This document shows positions 57,090 to 64,000 of a stretch of 64,000 bases of DNA, one piece after another. The notes under the pieces are model-generated. The model was not told the DNA's origin. It was given only the letters and a program-made list of their open reading frames with translations, and did not search any database. Position 1 is the first letter of the stretch. Every line of letters begins with the position of its first letter. The position numbers and the translations under genes were made by a program. The stretch lies in NCBI RefSeq assembly GCF_012295575.1, contig NZ_CP051180.1, positions 3,286,001 through 3,350,000 of the forward strand, given 5' to 3'. The DNA comes from Ferrimonas lipolytica. GTDB lineage: Bacteria; Pseudomonadota; Gammaproteobacteria; Enterobacterales; Shewanellaceae.

Positions 57090-57617
57090 ATGTCACTGCA
57101 AGACCAACTGATGAAGGCCGGTTTGGTGTCGAAACACGACGCTAAGAAAGCCAATAAATCCAAGCACCGCGCCCTAAAATCAGGCAAAAAGGTGATCAAC
57201 GAAGCCAAGCAAACCGCGGTTGAAAAACGCGAAGAACAAGCCAAGCGCGATCGCGAGCTAAACGCCCAGCGTAAGGCAGAAGCAGATAAAAAGGCGCTCA
57301 TTGCCCAGATCAAACAACTGATCAGCACTAATAGCCAAGATCGCAGCCGTGGCGAGATCGCTTACAACTTCTCAGACAAAGGCACCATTACTAAGGTGTT
57401 CGTTACTGAAGCTCTGCAAAATGGTTTGGTTAATGGCCAGTTAGCAATCGCTAAACTGGAAGACAGCTACCACCTCATCCCAACCGGCATCGCCGATAAG
57501 GTGAAGCAGCGCGACGACAGCTACATTGTGCTAGTAAACGACCGCAAAGCTGACACCAGCGTCGATGAAGAAGATCCGTACGCGGACTTCCAGATCCCAG
57601 ATGATCTAATGTGGTAA
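57090..57617 (+). CDS. DUF2058 family nucleoid-like protein
   Basis: 175 residues. It begins MSLQDQLMKAGLVSKHDAKKANKSK, followed by a strongly basic helical segment (EKREEQAKRDRELNAQRKAEAD), then an acidic C-terminus ending DEEDPYADFQIPDDLMW. This is the YaiL/DUF2058 pattern widely found in gammaproteobacteria (annotated as a nucleoprotein or polynucleotide-associated enzyme). The role is unknown; the charge pattern suggests nucleic-acid binding. It has its own terminator. Confidence 0.9.
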   Translation: MSLQDQLMKAGLVSKHDAKKANKSKHRALKSGKKVINEAKQTAVEKREEQAKRDRELNAQRKAEADKKALIAQIKQLISTNSQDRSRGEIAYNFSDKGTITKVFVTEALQNGLVNGQLAIAKLEDSYHLIPTGIADKVKQRDDSYIVLVNDRKADTSVDEEDPYADFQIPDDLMW

Positions 57618-57628
57618 GCCCCCTAACT

Positions 57629-57657
57629 AAAAAACCGGCCGCCAAGCCGGTTTTTTT
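57629..57657 (+). terminator. terminator of the DUF2058 gene
   Basis: AAACCGGC / GCCGGTTT stem (57632-57653) with a 6-nt loop and then TTTT. MITE copy 4 begins immediately after its T-run. Confidence 0.9.
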
Positions 57658-57658
57658 A

Positions 57659-57951
57659 GGCTGTGTCGCCGTTAAGTGTTGAGGTTTATATCAACTCTTC
57701 GGCTCTACCGATTGCAGTACTCTTAAGGGATTATGTCGCGGTGGCGACAGCACATTCTTATATGCATTAGGGGCGAGCTTCGCCGCCCTTTAGAGTCCCC
57801 CTTTGCCTTAGGTCGCAGCCCAAAACGCTTCGCTGGGCTGTTCCAATGCGGCAGAAGAGCAACGGCGGTAGTGCTTTTCCCTTATATCAGAACTCGCCTA
57901 GCCGATGCTTTAACAACATTGGAAAGAACAGCACTTAGTTGGTACACAACT
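57659..57951 (+). mobile_element. MITE-like element, copy 4
   Basis: 293 bp, the longest copy, same orientation as copy 1. Left end GGCTGTGTCGCCGTTAAGTG, right end GTTGGTACACAAC (last bases decayed). Both flanks are T-runs: TTTTTTTA before and TTTTTT after, fitting a blurred 8-bp target duplication. It contains the family core CATTCTTATATGCATTAGG and the GCCTTAGGTCGCAGCCCAAA stretch also found in copy 1. Confidence 0.86.
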
Positions 57952-57966
57952 TTTTTGTCCATGCAA

Positions 57967-58326
57967 TTACTGCGCTCCGCGCAACAACAGTGGGCTAGCA
58001 GCTACCGCAATAGGTTGTGGCACAAACTCGAATCTCAACTTGCCATCAAAATACAAACTGGCGCTGATGGTAACGCTATCGGCCTGAGCGTAATCAACCT
58101 GATATGGGAACGGCGGTCCGCCCTGTACCTCTTGCTGTTGCTCACCGAGCAGATTGCCATCGGCATCAGACACTTGAACCGTGAGCTGTGAGCCCGGTGG
58201 CGTTAAGATCCGCTCGCGATAAACCACTTCGCCGCTCACTTGCTGATCCTTTATTGGTGCGGGTTGATCGTTACCGCAACCAACCATTACCAGTGTCAAC
58301 GCTACTGCTGTGACTATTCGATGCAT
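57967..58326 (-). CDS. YbaY-family lipoprotein
   Basis: 119 residues from ATG 58326 (GGAG 6 nt upstream; the 58338 alternative lies 12 bp further up). A signal peptide ends at the lipobox MVGC, followed by a linker and a YscW/YbaY-like beta domain: VSGEVVYRERILTPPGSQLTVQVSDADGN, then PYQVDYAQADSVTISASLYFDGKLRF. YbaY in E. coli is an outer-membrane lipoprotein of unknown function. Its 3' end runs up to MITE copy 4. Confidence 0.82.
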   Translation of the reverse strand: MHRIVTAVALTLVMVGCGNDQPAPIKDQQVSGEVVYRERILTPPGSQLTVQVSDADGNLLGEQQQEVQGGPPFPYQVDYAQADSVTISASLYFDGKLRFEFVPQPIAVAASPLLLRGAQ

Positions 58327-58701
58327 CCTGATCTCCATGCTATTTAAGCTTGAAACTAAGCGACTACCTCGCTAGCTGTTACAGCGAATCATACGCGATA
58401 GCATGCACTACACCCACCTATTGCCGTGCAGTGCTGCGTAGCCCTGTCACAACCAGTAGCTTGTCCGCATAACCATTGAACTACAACCTCCATGCCAAAC
58501 TGTAAATGGCTCATTTTATTGCCACAGCCATCGACCTAAATGCCGCCATTGGGATTTACATCCGCTGGCCGTTCAAGGCAGAGCGCCGGCGTTGGGTACG
58601 GCACCAATACACACCAACCAAAACCCTGATCGGAGTCAATGTTTATCGACAAATACCGGCCTACAGTTGATGAGTCGGGACAGCTCACCAAGGAGGTTTC
58701 T
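58327..58701. other. intergenic region upstream of the EF-G-like gene
   Basis: 375 bp between the divergent ybaY-like and EF-G-like genes. A frame 58639-58701 precedes the EF-G-like ATG but has no conserved residues; I treat it as leader. No strong promoter, hairpin or ORF stands out. Confidence 0.45.
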
Positions 58702-60723
58702 ATGCCCGCAAAACGCACAGAACAGATAAGGAACATCGCCCTGCTTGGCCATGCCGGCAGTGGCAAATCTAGCCTCATTGAGGCACTACTTTTCCGCGCG
58801 AAGGAGATCCCTAGCAAAGGCAGGGTCGCGGACGGCACCAACCATGCCGACTTCACCCCTCAAGAGATTCAGCATCACCACAGCCTCGAACCCTCGCTCC
58901 TCTCAGTAGATTACCAGCAACAACACATCAACTTTATCGACAGCCCCGGATTGCCCGATCTGTTTGGTCGCGCCCAGTTAACGCTGCCTGCGGCGGAATC
59001 GGTAATGTTGGTCATTAACGCCAACCGCGGCATTGAGCAGATCACTCGGCGAGCGTTTCAAGAAGCCCGCCATCACGGCAAAGCGGTGTTGATTGTGGTT
59101 AACCAAATCAGCAATAACTTGCCCGCTTTAGAGATGCTGCTGGAACAGATCCAAGAGCAGTTTGGCCACGGCTGTTTGCCAGTCAATATTCCGAATGTCG
59201 ATGGCTCTAGTGTCCTCGACTGTTACTTCACTCCCCAGCAAGACGACATTCCGCTCTTTGGTGATGTTAAGGACTGCCACGATGCCTTAGTCGATGTGGT
59301 TGTTGAACAAGATGAAGCGTTAATGGAGCTCTATTTAGAGCAGGAAGAGTCGGTTACCCCAGCACAGCTACACGCCCCGCTTGAAGCAGCGTTACGCCAA
59401 GGCGAGTTAGTGCCAGTGTGCTTTACCGATGCCGAAGCGCAAGTTGGTATTGGCCATTTGCTCAATGTGTTATGCCAAGCGATGCCAAATCCACTGGAAG
59501 GTTCTGACGCTGAATTTGTTAATGCTAACGACAAATCGATATCGATCAGTGCCGAGCCAGACGCACACTTATTAGCCAACGTATTTAAGGTCACAATCGA
59601 TCCCTATGTCGGCAAACTGGGAGTATTCCGCATCCATCAAGGGCGGATGTTCAATGGCCAGAAGATCTTTGTTGGTGCCGGTCGTAAGCCAGTTAAGGTA
59701 ACTCACCTATTCAAGTTGCAAGGGGGCGAGCAGATCGCCGTTAATGAGGCACTGCCTGGTGATATTTGCGCCCTAGCCAAAGTAGATAATCTGATGGTTG
59801 GCGCCATATTGCACGATCACCATGAGGAAGATGAGTTCCGTATGCTCGCTCCAGAACTGCCACAACCATTGTTTGGCTTAGCAGTGGCGCCGAAGAAACG
59901 CGGCGATGAGCAGAAACTGGCGGAAGCATTACAAAAGTTGGTTACTGAAGACCCAAGTTTGCACATCCATCACGCCAAAACCGAAAACCAAACGGTACTG
60001 CAAGGCCTTGGCGACACCCACGTCCAGATTGCATTGGAGAAAGCACAACAACTCTTCAACGTTGATATGACCACCGAAACCCCAGCAATTGCCTATCGCG
60101 AAACCATTTGTGGCAATGGTGTGTCTCGCTACCGTCATAAGAAACAGAGCGGCGGCGCCGGCCAGTTTGGGGAAGTTGAGTTACGCGTTGAAACGCTGCC
60201 TCGTGGCAGTGGTTTCCAGTTCGCCTCAGAAGTGGTTGGTGGTGCGATTCCGAGCCAGTTTATTCCTGCCATCGAGAAAGGTGTCCGTGAGGCGATGACC
60301 GAAGGCGTATTAGCGGGCTTCACCATGCAAGATTTGCGAGTAGTGGTGATGGATGGTAAGCACCACCCGGTTGACTCCAAAGAGATCGCCTTCTTTACTG
60401 CCGGTAAAAAGGCCTTTCTCGAAGCGGTCCAGATGGCACAACCGGCTCTGTTGGAGCCAATTGTTGATCTGCACGTGGTAGTCGCCCAAGACAAGGTCGG
60501 TGATATTACCGGTGACTTAAGCGCTCATCGCGCCATGGTTTGTGGCACTGTTGCCGTTGCCAATAATCAGGTTGATATTAGCGCCGAGGCACCGTTAGCC
60601 GAATTAGACGACTACGCCGTACGCTTAAAGGCGATGACCGGTGGCGAAGGTGAAATGAGCATGGAGTTTGCCCGTTACGAAGTCGCGCCAGAGCTGGTAA
60701 CTGAACGGTTAATCAGTCACTAA
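58702..60723 (+). CDS. EF-G-like translational GTPase (FusA2 type)
   Basis: 673 residues. AAGGAGG stands 5 nt before ATG 58702, so the longer frame from 58639 is rejected. G1 is GHAGSGKS (residues 16-23), G3 IDSPGLPD. G4 reads NQIS (134-137) in place of NKxD, so guanine specificity may be altered; the switch I region is HHHSLEPSL, not the RGIT of canonical EF-G. Domains II-V are present: GKLGVFRIHQGRMFNGQ, YRETICGNG, KKQSGGAGQFGEVEL, and DITGDLSAHRAMV. It is the second EF-G-like protein, not the ribosomal-operon fusA. It may have a recycling or stress role. Confidence 0.9.
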   Translation: MPAKRTEQIRNIALLGHAGSGKSSLIEALLFRAKEIPSKGRVADGTNHADFTPQEIQHHHSLEPSLLSVDYQQQHINFIDSPGLPDLFGRAQLTLPAAESVMLVINANRGIEQITRRAFQEARHHGKAVLIVVNQISNNLPALEMLLEQIQEQFGHGCLPVNIPNVDGSSVLDCYFTPQQDDIPLFGDVKDCHDALVDVVVEQDEALMELYLEQEESVTPAQLHAPLEAALRQGELVPVCFTDAEAQVGIGHLLNVLCQAMPNPLEGSDAEFVNANDKSISISAEPDAHLLANVFKVTIDPYVGKLGVFRIHQGRMFNGQKIFVGAGRKPVKVTHLFKLQGGEQIAVNEALPGDICALAKVDNLMVGAILHDHHEEDEFRMLAPELPQPLFGLAVAPKKRGDEQKLAEALQKLVTEDPSLHIHHAKTENQTVLQGLGDTHVQIALEKAQQLFNVDMTTETPAIAYRETICGNGVSRYRHKKQSGGAGQFGEVELRVETLPRGSGFQFASEVVGGAIPSQFIPAIEKGVREAMTEGVLAGFTMQDLRVVVMDGKHHPVDSKEIAFFTAGKKAFLEAVQMAQPALLEPIVDLHVVVAQDKVGDITGDLSAHRAMVCGTVAVANNQVDISAEAPLAELDDYAVRLKAMTGGEGEMSMEFARYEVAPELVTERLISH

Positions 60724-60742
60724 AGTACATACCACAATAGAC

Positions 60743-60762
60743 GCGGCGGCTTCGGTCGCCGC
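60743..60762 (+). terminator. UUCG-loop hairpin after the EF-G-like gene
   Basis: GCGGCGGC-TTCG-GTCGCCGC forms an 8-bp stem (one G.U) closed by a stable UUCG tetraloop, 20 bp after the stop. Only CTTGTG follows, so termination is likely weak. Confidence 0.45.
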
Positions 60763-60826
60763 TTGTGCCGCTGCAACTCACCTTTTACCTTACCATGTTC
60801 CTACTGTTGCCATTGAAGATCTCGAT

Positions 60827-61846
60827 ATGAACCTACGCCTTGGTATTGTCGCTATACTGCTAAGCTTTCACGCCTTCGCCGCCGATCCCATTTTTGCTAT
60901 TAATGGCCTTAGAGTCGGCCAGCAAGCGGACTCTCAAGGCTTAACCGGTGTCACCGTACTGCGCTTTGATCAAGGCGCAACCGCCGCCGTCGATGTTCGT
61001 GGAGCTGCTCCTGGAACCCGTGAAACCGATCTCCTCAAGCCTGAAAACTTGGTTGATAAGGTTCACGCAATTGTCCTGTCCGGCGGCAGTGCCTTTGGGT
61101 TAGATGCCATGAGTGGCGTGGCGGCACAACTTGAAAGTGAAGGCGTCGGTTTTGATGTTGGCATCGCCAAGGTGCCTATCGTTACTGGCGCAGTCTTATT
61201 TGATCTGGCGATTGGTGATGCCAAGGCACGGCCAGATTTTGCCATGGGTCAAGCCGCCACCAAATTGGCTCAACGCAGCGTCTTTACTCAGGGCAATGCC
61301 GGTGCCGGCATGGGCGCAACCGTGGGCAAAATTCGTGGCATGGAACACGCTACTAAAGCTGGGATTGGTCGCGCCGTCGTTAGCTTAGATAACGGCGTTG
61401 TTATTGCGGCAGTGGTGGCTGTTAATGCCTGGGGCGACGTAATCGCGCGCAACGGAGCGCTGCTCGCCGCCAGCCGCGATAACAGAAACGGCTTTATCAA
61501 TGGCACGGACCTGCTCTTATCGGGTTTTAACGCCCAAGGTTTTGCCGGTCGCAACACCACCATCGGCGCCATTATCACCAACGCCACACTCACCAAAGTT
61601 GAGGCACTGAAGGTCGCACAGATGGCGCACGATGGTTACGCTCGAGCAATTCGGCCGGTGCACTCGATGTACGACGGCGATGCCATCTTTGCCGCAGCAA
61701 CTGCTGAGGTTGCGGCAATGGACATCAACACCTTAGGGGTAATTGCTGCCGAAGTGATGGAGCAAGCGATCCGCAATGCGATTACCCATGCTCGCACTGT
61801 GGCTGGTTTTCCAGCAGCTAACCAGATAGGTAAACCAAGCTCTTGA
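60827..61846 (+). CDS. secreted P1-type (S58/DmpA-NylC) peptidase
   Basis: 339 residues with a signal peptide (MNLRLGIVAILLSFHAFA). The family blocks are GLTGVTVLRFDQGATAAVDVRG, AIVLSGGSAFGLDAMSGV, GNAGAGMGATVGKI and ARNGALLAASRD. These enzymes cleave themselves before a nucleophilic Ser/Thr; here Asn243-Thr244 in AGRNTTIGA is the probable scissile bond, as in nylon-oligomer hydrolase NylC. The product would be an aminopeptidase or amidase in the periplasm. It is alone in its transcription unit. Confidence 0.87.
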   Translation: MNLRLGIVAILLSFHAFAADPIFAINGLRVGQQADSQGLTGVTVLRFDQGATAAVDVRGAAPGTRETDLLKPENLVDKVHAIVLSGGSAFGLDAMSGVAAQLESEGVGFDVGIAKVPIVTGAVLFDLAIGDAKARPDFAMGQAATKLAQRSVFTQGNAGAGMGATVGKIRGMEHATKAGIGRAVVSLDNGVVIAAVVAVNAWGDVIARNGALLAASRDNRNGFINGTDLLLSGFNAQGFAGRNTTIGAIITNATLTKVEALKVAQMAHDGYARAIRPVHSMYDGDAIFAAATAEVAAMDINTLGVIAAEVMEQAIRNAITHARTVAGFPAANQIGKPSS

Positions 61847-61942
61847 ATACAAAAGTAAGTTTTTGCAAAAAAAGGTAAAGCAACTCGGCCTAAAGCACTC
61901 TTATAGGCACACTGAAGACACCACTGTCGGATAGGATTTGTC

Positions 61943-62422
61943 GTGCTGAATAAAATCTTAAGCTGTTGCTCGTTGGCACTGCTGTTGGGTGTTAGTGGTT
62001 GCAGTAGCAAGCCAGAACGTCCAAACCACCTGTTTCAGAGCTATGTTGATGCCGCTGGGATCACCCATTTTCAGCTCAACTACTTTGGTAATGGCAGCAA
62101 GGAAGAGCAGCCAACAGCCAAGCAAGACAAATCGGAACGAGGCGGAAAAGGTGGCGGTGGCAAAGGCGGCGGTGGCAAAGGTGGTCCACCACCAGGAGGC
62201 GGTAAAGGTGCCCGAGGTGAAACCGCCAAGAATGAGTCGGAACGACCAGTGCCCCAATATGAAGGGATTGAAAGCGAGCATTTTCTCATGCAGCTGTTGG
62301 ATAATGAGCTCGAACAACGCCAACTGTGCATCGCTGGCTATAAGGTCACCGAACAGCGGCCAACTCAAAATGGCGCAGTGATGCTAGGCGAATGTACCCA
62401 AACAACCGCTATGCTAGATTAA
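61943..62422 (+). CDS. lipoprotein with Gly/Lys-repeat linker, unknown
   Basis: 159 residues from GTG 61943, with AGGA at 7 nt. The signal peptide ends at the lipobox VSGC (Cys20). After HLFQSYVDAAGITHFQLNYF there is a low-complexity stretch of repeating GGKGG units and a PPPGGGKG tail (about residues 68-95), encoded by near-identical GGTGGCAAAG repeats that may be slippage-prone. The C-terminal part has two Cys (LCIAG, GECTQ). No family recognised. Positively charged Gly/Lys linkers can bind polyanions, but that is a guess. Confidence 0.6.
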   Translation: MLNKILSCCSLALLLGVSGCSSKPERPNHLFQSYVDAAGITHFQLNYFGNGSKEEQPTAKQDKSERGGKGGGGKGGGGKGGPPPGGGKGARGETAKNESERPVPQYEGIESEHFLMQLLDNELEQRQLCIAGYKVTEQRPTQNGAVMLGECTQTTAMLD

Positions 62423-62433
62423 GCGGCTCCGAA

Positions 62434-62841
62434 CTACAGGTGCAATGTTCTTTTTTGCATCCACACCAAGGAGTTATTGGTGAATGGAATCATCCATACT
62501 GCGGTATTATCATCTTGATAGACACGGAAAAACACCAGCTCTGCCAAGCTAAGTTCACTTTTCCTAAATGAGCGATAGAGCTTATTCGCCATTTTCGACA
62601 GTCGATTGGGTGAACTGAGGTCGACCGAAGTCAAATCGACGGTAAAACGGCTTACTGGTCGCTCGCCCCAGTATTCTTGAGTTTCGATATAGCGGCCATG
62701 AACTCGATATTTCAATGGTGTGGTAAAGCAATCTTCGTCAGTCACGCAGGCGGCAAAATAGAAGAGGCCACTATTATCTTCTTGCGGCACCGCGGAGATC
62801 CGCATATCGGCTCGCGCAATGACGAGTGTCATTCCAACCAC
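62434..62841 (-). CDS. unknown small protein downstream of the sulfotransferase gene
   Basis: About 132-135 residues; start uncertain (GTG 62841 or ATG 62832), with no good ribosome site. The frame is open further upstream and there reads as a hydrophobic, signal-like stretch, so the true start may be more 5'. It has FYFAACVTDEDCFTTP, a possible disulfide pair, and the C-terminal half is strand-rich. No family recognised. It lies 74 bp downstream of assT on the same strand and may be co-transcribed. Confidence 0.5.
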   Translation of the reverse strand: MVGMTLVIARADMRISAVPQEDNSGLFYFAACVTDEDCFTTPLKYRVHGRYIETQEYWGERPVSRFTVDLTSVDLSSPNRLSKMANKLYRSFRKSELSLAELVFFRVYQDDNTAVWMIPFTNNSLVWMQKRTLHL

Positions 62842-62915
62842 AGACGAAGTTACAAAAACAGACCGGACTCGAAAGCCAGGTCTGTCATGAAAATGTACTC
62901 TGCAGACAATTTACT

Positions 62916-64000
62916 TTACTTGGCAAACACGCTGTTGGGATTGATGATCAGAGCACGGTAGTGGGGTTTGTGCGGCTTGTCGGTGCGTACATCAATCTCA
63001 ACCATGATTTCCTTAGAGTCGTAGTCAATCTCGGTGAGCTTACCTACAGTCGGGGTTGGCCCTGGCTTGAATAGGTCAATAGACCCGGAGAAGTTAAACA
63101 TGGTGTTGCGGTCAGCCCTGTACTCAGTAATGGAAGTCACGGGGCTGTACCAATCGTAGCCTTTCTCTTTCCCGTATTCCCAGATCTGCTCAATAGTACC
63201 CTTATCTTCGTCGATTTTATATTCAACGAAACGGGAGTATTTCATGGTTGGCATAGCCGGCTGTTCCAAGTTGCGGCCATCACCGTTATCGAACACGGTC
63301 AGAGTACCCTTGGGAGATAACCAAGCGGTGTGCTGAGTGTAGGTCCAGTCGAAATCGGTGCCTTCACAGGTCGCGCCCTTACAGTTCAGCTTGTTGCCCT
63401 CGTTATCAACCGGGGTCAGTACCTTATCGGACAGTTCGCCCCAACCCACGTCGGGTGCCTGAATCCACTTCACTTCCATATCGCGGCCCACTTTTACTAC
63501 GCCCTGATGACGTAGGGAGACGATGATAGCGTCGTCCTTAGGATCGTACTCAATAGAGTTGATGTGGGCCCAGTTACGGCCAGGACCAACACCCAGAGCA
63601 TCACCGAAGGGGGTGTCAGGCTCCAGTTCGGCGGTTTCACCAACGTGGTTTAGGTCCACGTTTAGGCACACCGCGCCTTGGTCCAAGGCACCTAGCAAAT
63701 CGTCACGCAGGGGATCCAATATCTTGTTGAAATCCCAAGCTTCAATCAGGTTGCCCTGACGATCGATTTCTATCACTTGGTCACGCACCGTGTGCACGTG
63801 CTGCCCGTCTTCCCGCTTATAATTGGCCTTACCGGCGCGGATCAGAATGGTATCGTTTGCAGTGTAACGGGCCTCGTGAGAACCGTCCACGTATCCTCCG
63901 GGCAGACGCTTGAAGGTGATAACGCGACCAAGCATGTCGACCTCACCCCAGCTCTGACCTTGTACGAAGACAAAGGTACCGTCTTTGGTTTCGCTGAGGC
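62916..64000 (-). CDS. assT: arylsulfate sulfotransferase AssT, C-terminal part
   Basis: About 361 codons lie in the window; the frame remains open to the last base, so the N-terminus is beyond it. The beta-propeller has NWAHINSIEYDPKDDAIIVS with SLRHQGVVKV and QHTAWLSPKGTLTVFDNGD, both typical of AssT, in which His residues carry the sulfate. AssT moves sulfate from one phenol to another in the periplasm. CKGATCEG is a nearby Cys pair that may form the disulfide seen in E. coli AssT, for which DsbA-type partners are needed. Its base composition looks more G+C-rich than the neighbouring genes. Confidence 0.87.
   Translation of the reverse strand, partial: LSETKDGTFVFVQGQSWGEVDMLGRVITFKRLPGGYVDGSHEARYTANDTILIRAGKANYKREDGQHVHTVRDQVIEIDRQGNLIEAWDFNKILDPLRDDLLGALDQGAVCLNVDLNHVGETAELEPDTPFGDALGVGPGRNWAHINSIEYDPKDDAIIVSLRHQGVVKVGRDMEVKWIQAPDVGWGELSDKVLTPVDNEGNKLNCKGATCEGTDFDWTYTQHTAWLSPKGTLTVFDNGDGRNLEQPAMPTMKYSRFVEYKIDEDKGTIEQIWEYGKEKGYDWYSPVTSITEYRADRNTMFNFSGSIDLFKPGPTPTVGKLTEIDYDSKEIMVEIDVRTDKPHKPHYRALIINPNSVFAK

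Noticed and set aside
47797-58191. Open frames inside the MITE copies (47797-48087, 55178-55504, 55197-55535, 57733-58191) that share a peptide such as SRWRxHILxCIRG
   Set aside because: The peptide similarity comes from the shared repeat DNA, the frames are on both strands and of different lengths, lack ribosome sites and run out of the element; no common protein is evident.

Overview
This window is a gammaproteobacterial chromosome segment, most like the Shewanella/Ferrimonas (Alteromonadales-type) lineage. Almost every locus has a recognisable enterobacterial-style neighbourhood: srkA-dsbA, leuABCD, recQ/yigI/rarD, hemCDXY divergent from cyaA, cyaY-lptM-lysA-dapF-yigA-xerC, yigB-uvrD, and cpxRA/cpxP/fieF. 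The lineage-specific extras are a MSHA-like pilin, a two-haem lipoprotein cytochrome with ApbE, DUF2956, very large propeller-type c-di-GMP sensors and an arylsulfate sulfotransferase. No rRNA, tRNA, CRISPR array, phage or complete IS element was seen.

Layout. 0-2.1 kb: end of the methylcitrate-cycle genes acnD-prpF. 2.2-5 kb: orphan type IV pilin, small secreted Cys-rich protein, GST, zapB, ytfK. 5-12 kb: a redox/stress block (selO, a small ORF, srkA, dsbA), a secreted S9 peptidase and fadL. 12.5-17.4 kb: leuABCD behind a Leu-codon leader peptide and attenuator. 17.5-22.8 kb: TPR protein with a degenerate GGDEF-like tail, recQ, yigI, rarD. 22.7-29.8 kb: hemCDXY, cyaA (with a strong CRP-like site) and cyaY. 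29.9-33.7 kb: lptM-lysA-dapF-yigA-xerC.

33.9-44.9 kb is an accessory block sitting between xerC and yigB, genes that adjoin in E. coli. It holds apbE, a diheme cytochrome lipoprotein carrying a flavinylation-like DAETGAS motif, and two roughly 1300-residue paralogous sensors (Reg_prop propellers, Y_Y_Y, TM, GGDEF, EAL) flanking a DUF2956 gene. 45-54 kb: yigB, uvrD, fieF, cpxP, cpxRA with a perfect CpxR box, a 51-residue membrane protein missed by length filters, and an Omp85-like barrel. 53.6-64 kb: a eukaryotic-type glutathione synthetase, sseA, trmL, a DUF2058 gene, ybaY-like lipoprotein, an EF-G-like GTPase, a secreted NylC/DmpA-type peptidase, a Gly/Lys-repeat lipoprotein, an unknown ORF and a partial arylsulfate sulfotransferase.

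The most distinctive non-coding signal is a four-copy family of 211-293 bp MITE-like elements with GGCTGTGT termini (about 12.2, 47.9, 55.3 and 57.7 kb). One copy has an exact 8-bp target duplication. Three of the four abut the T-tract of a rho-independent terminator, always with the same end facing the terminator, suggesting a transposition system that targets terminators in an orientation-specific way.
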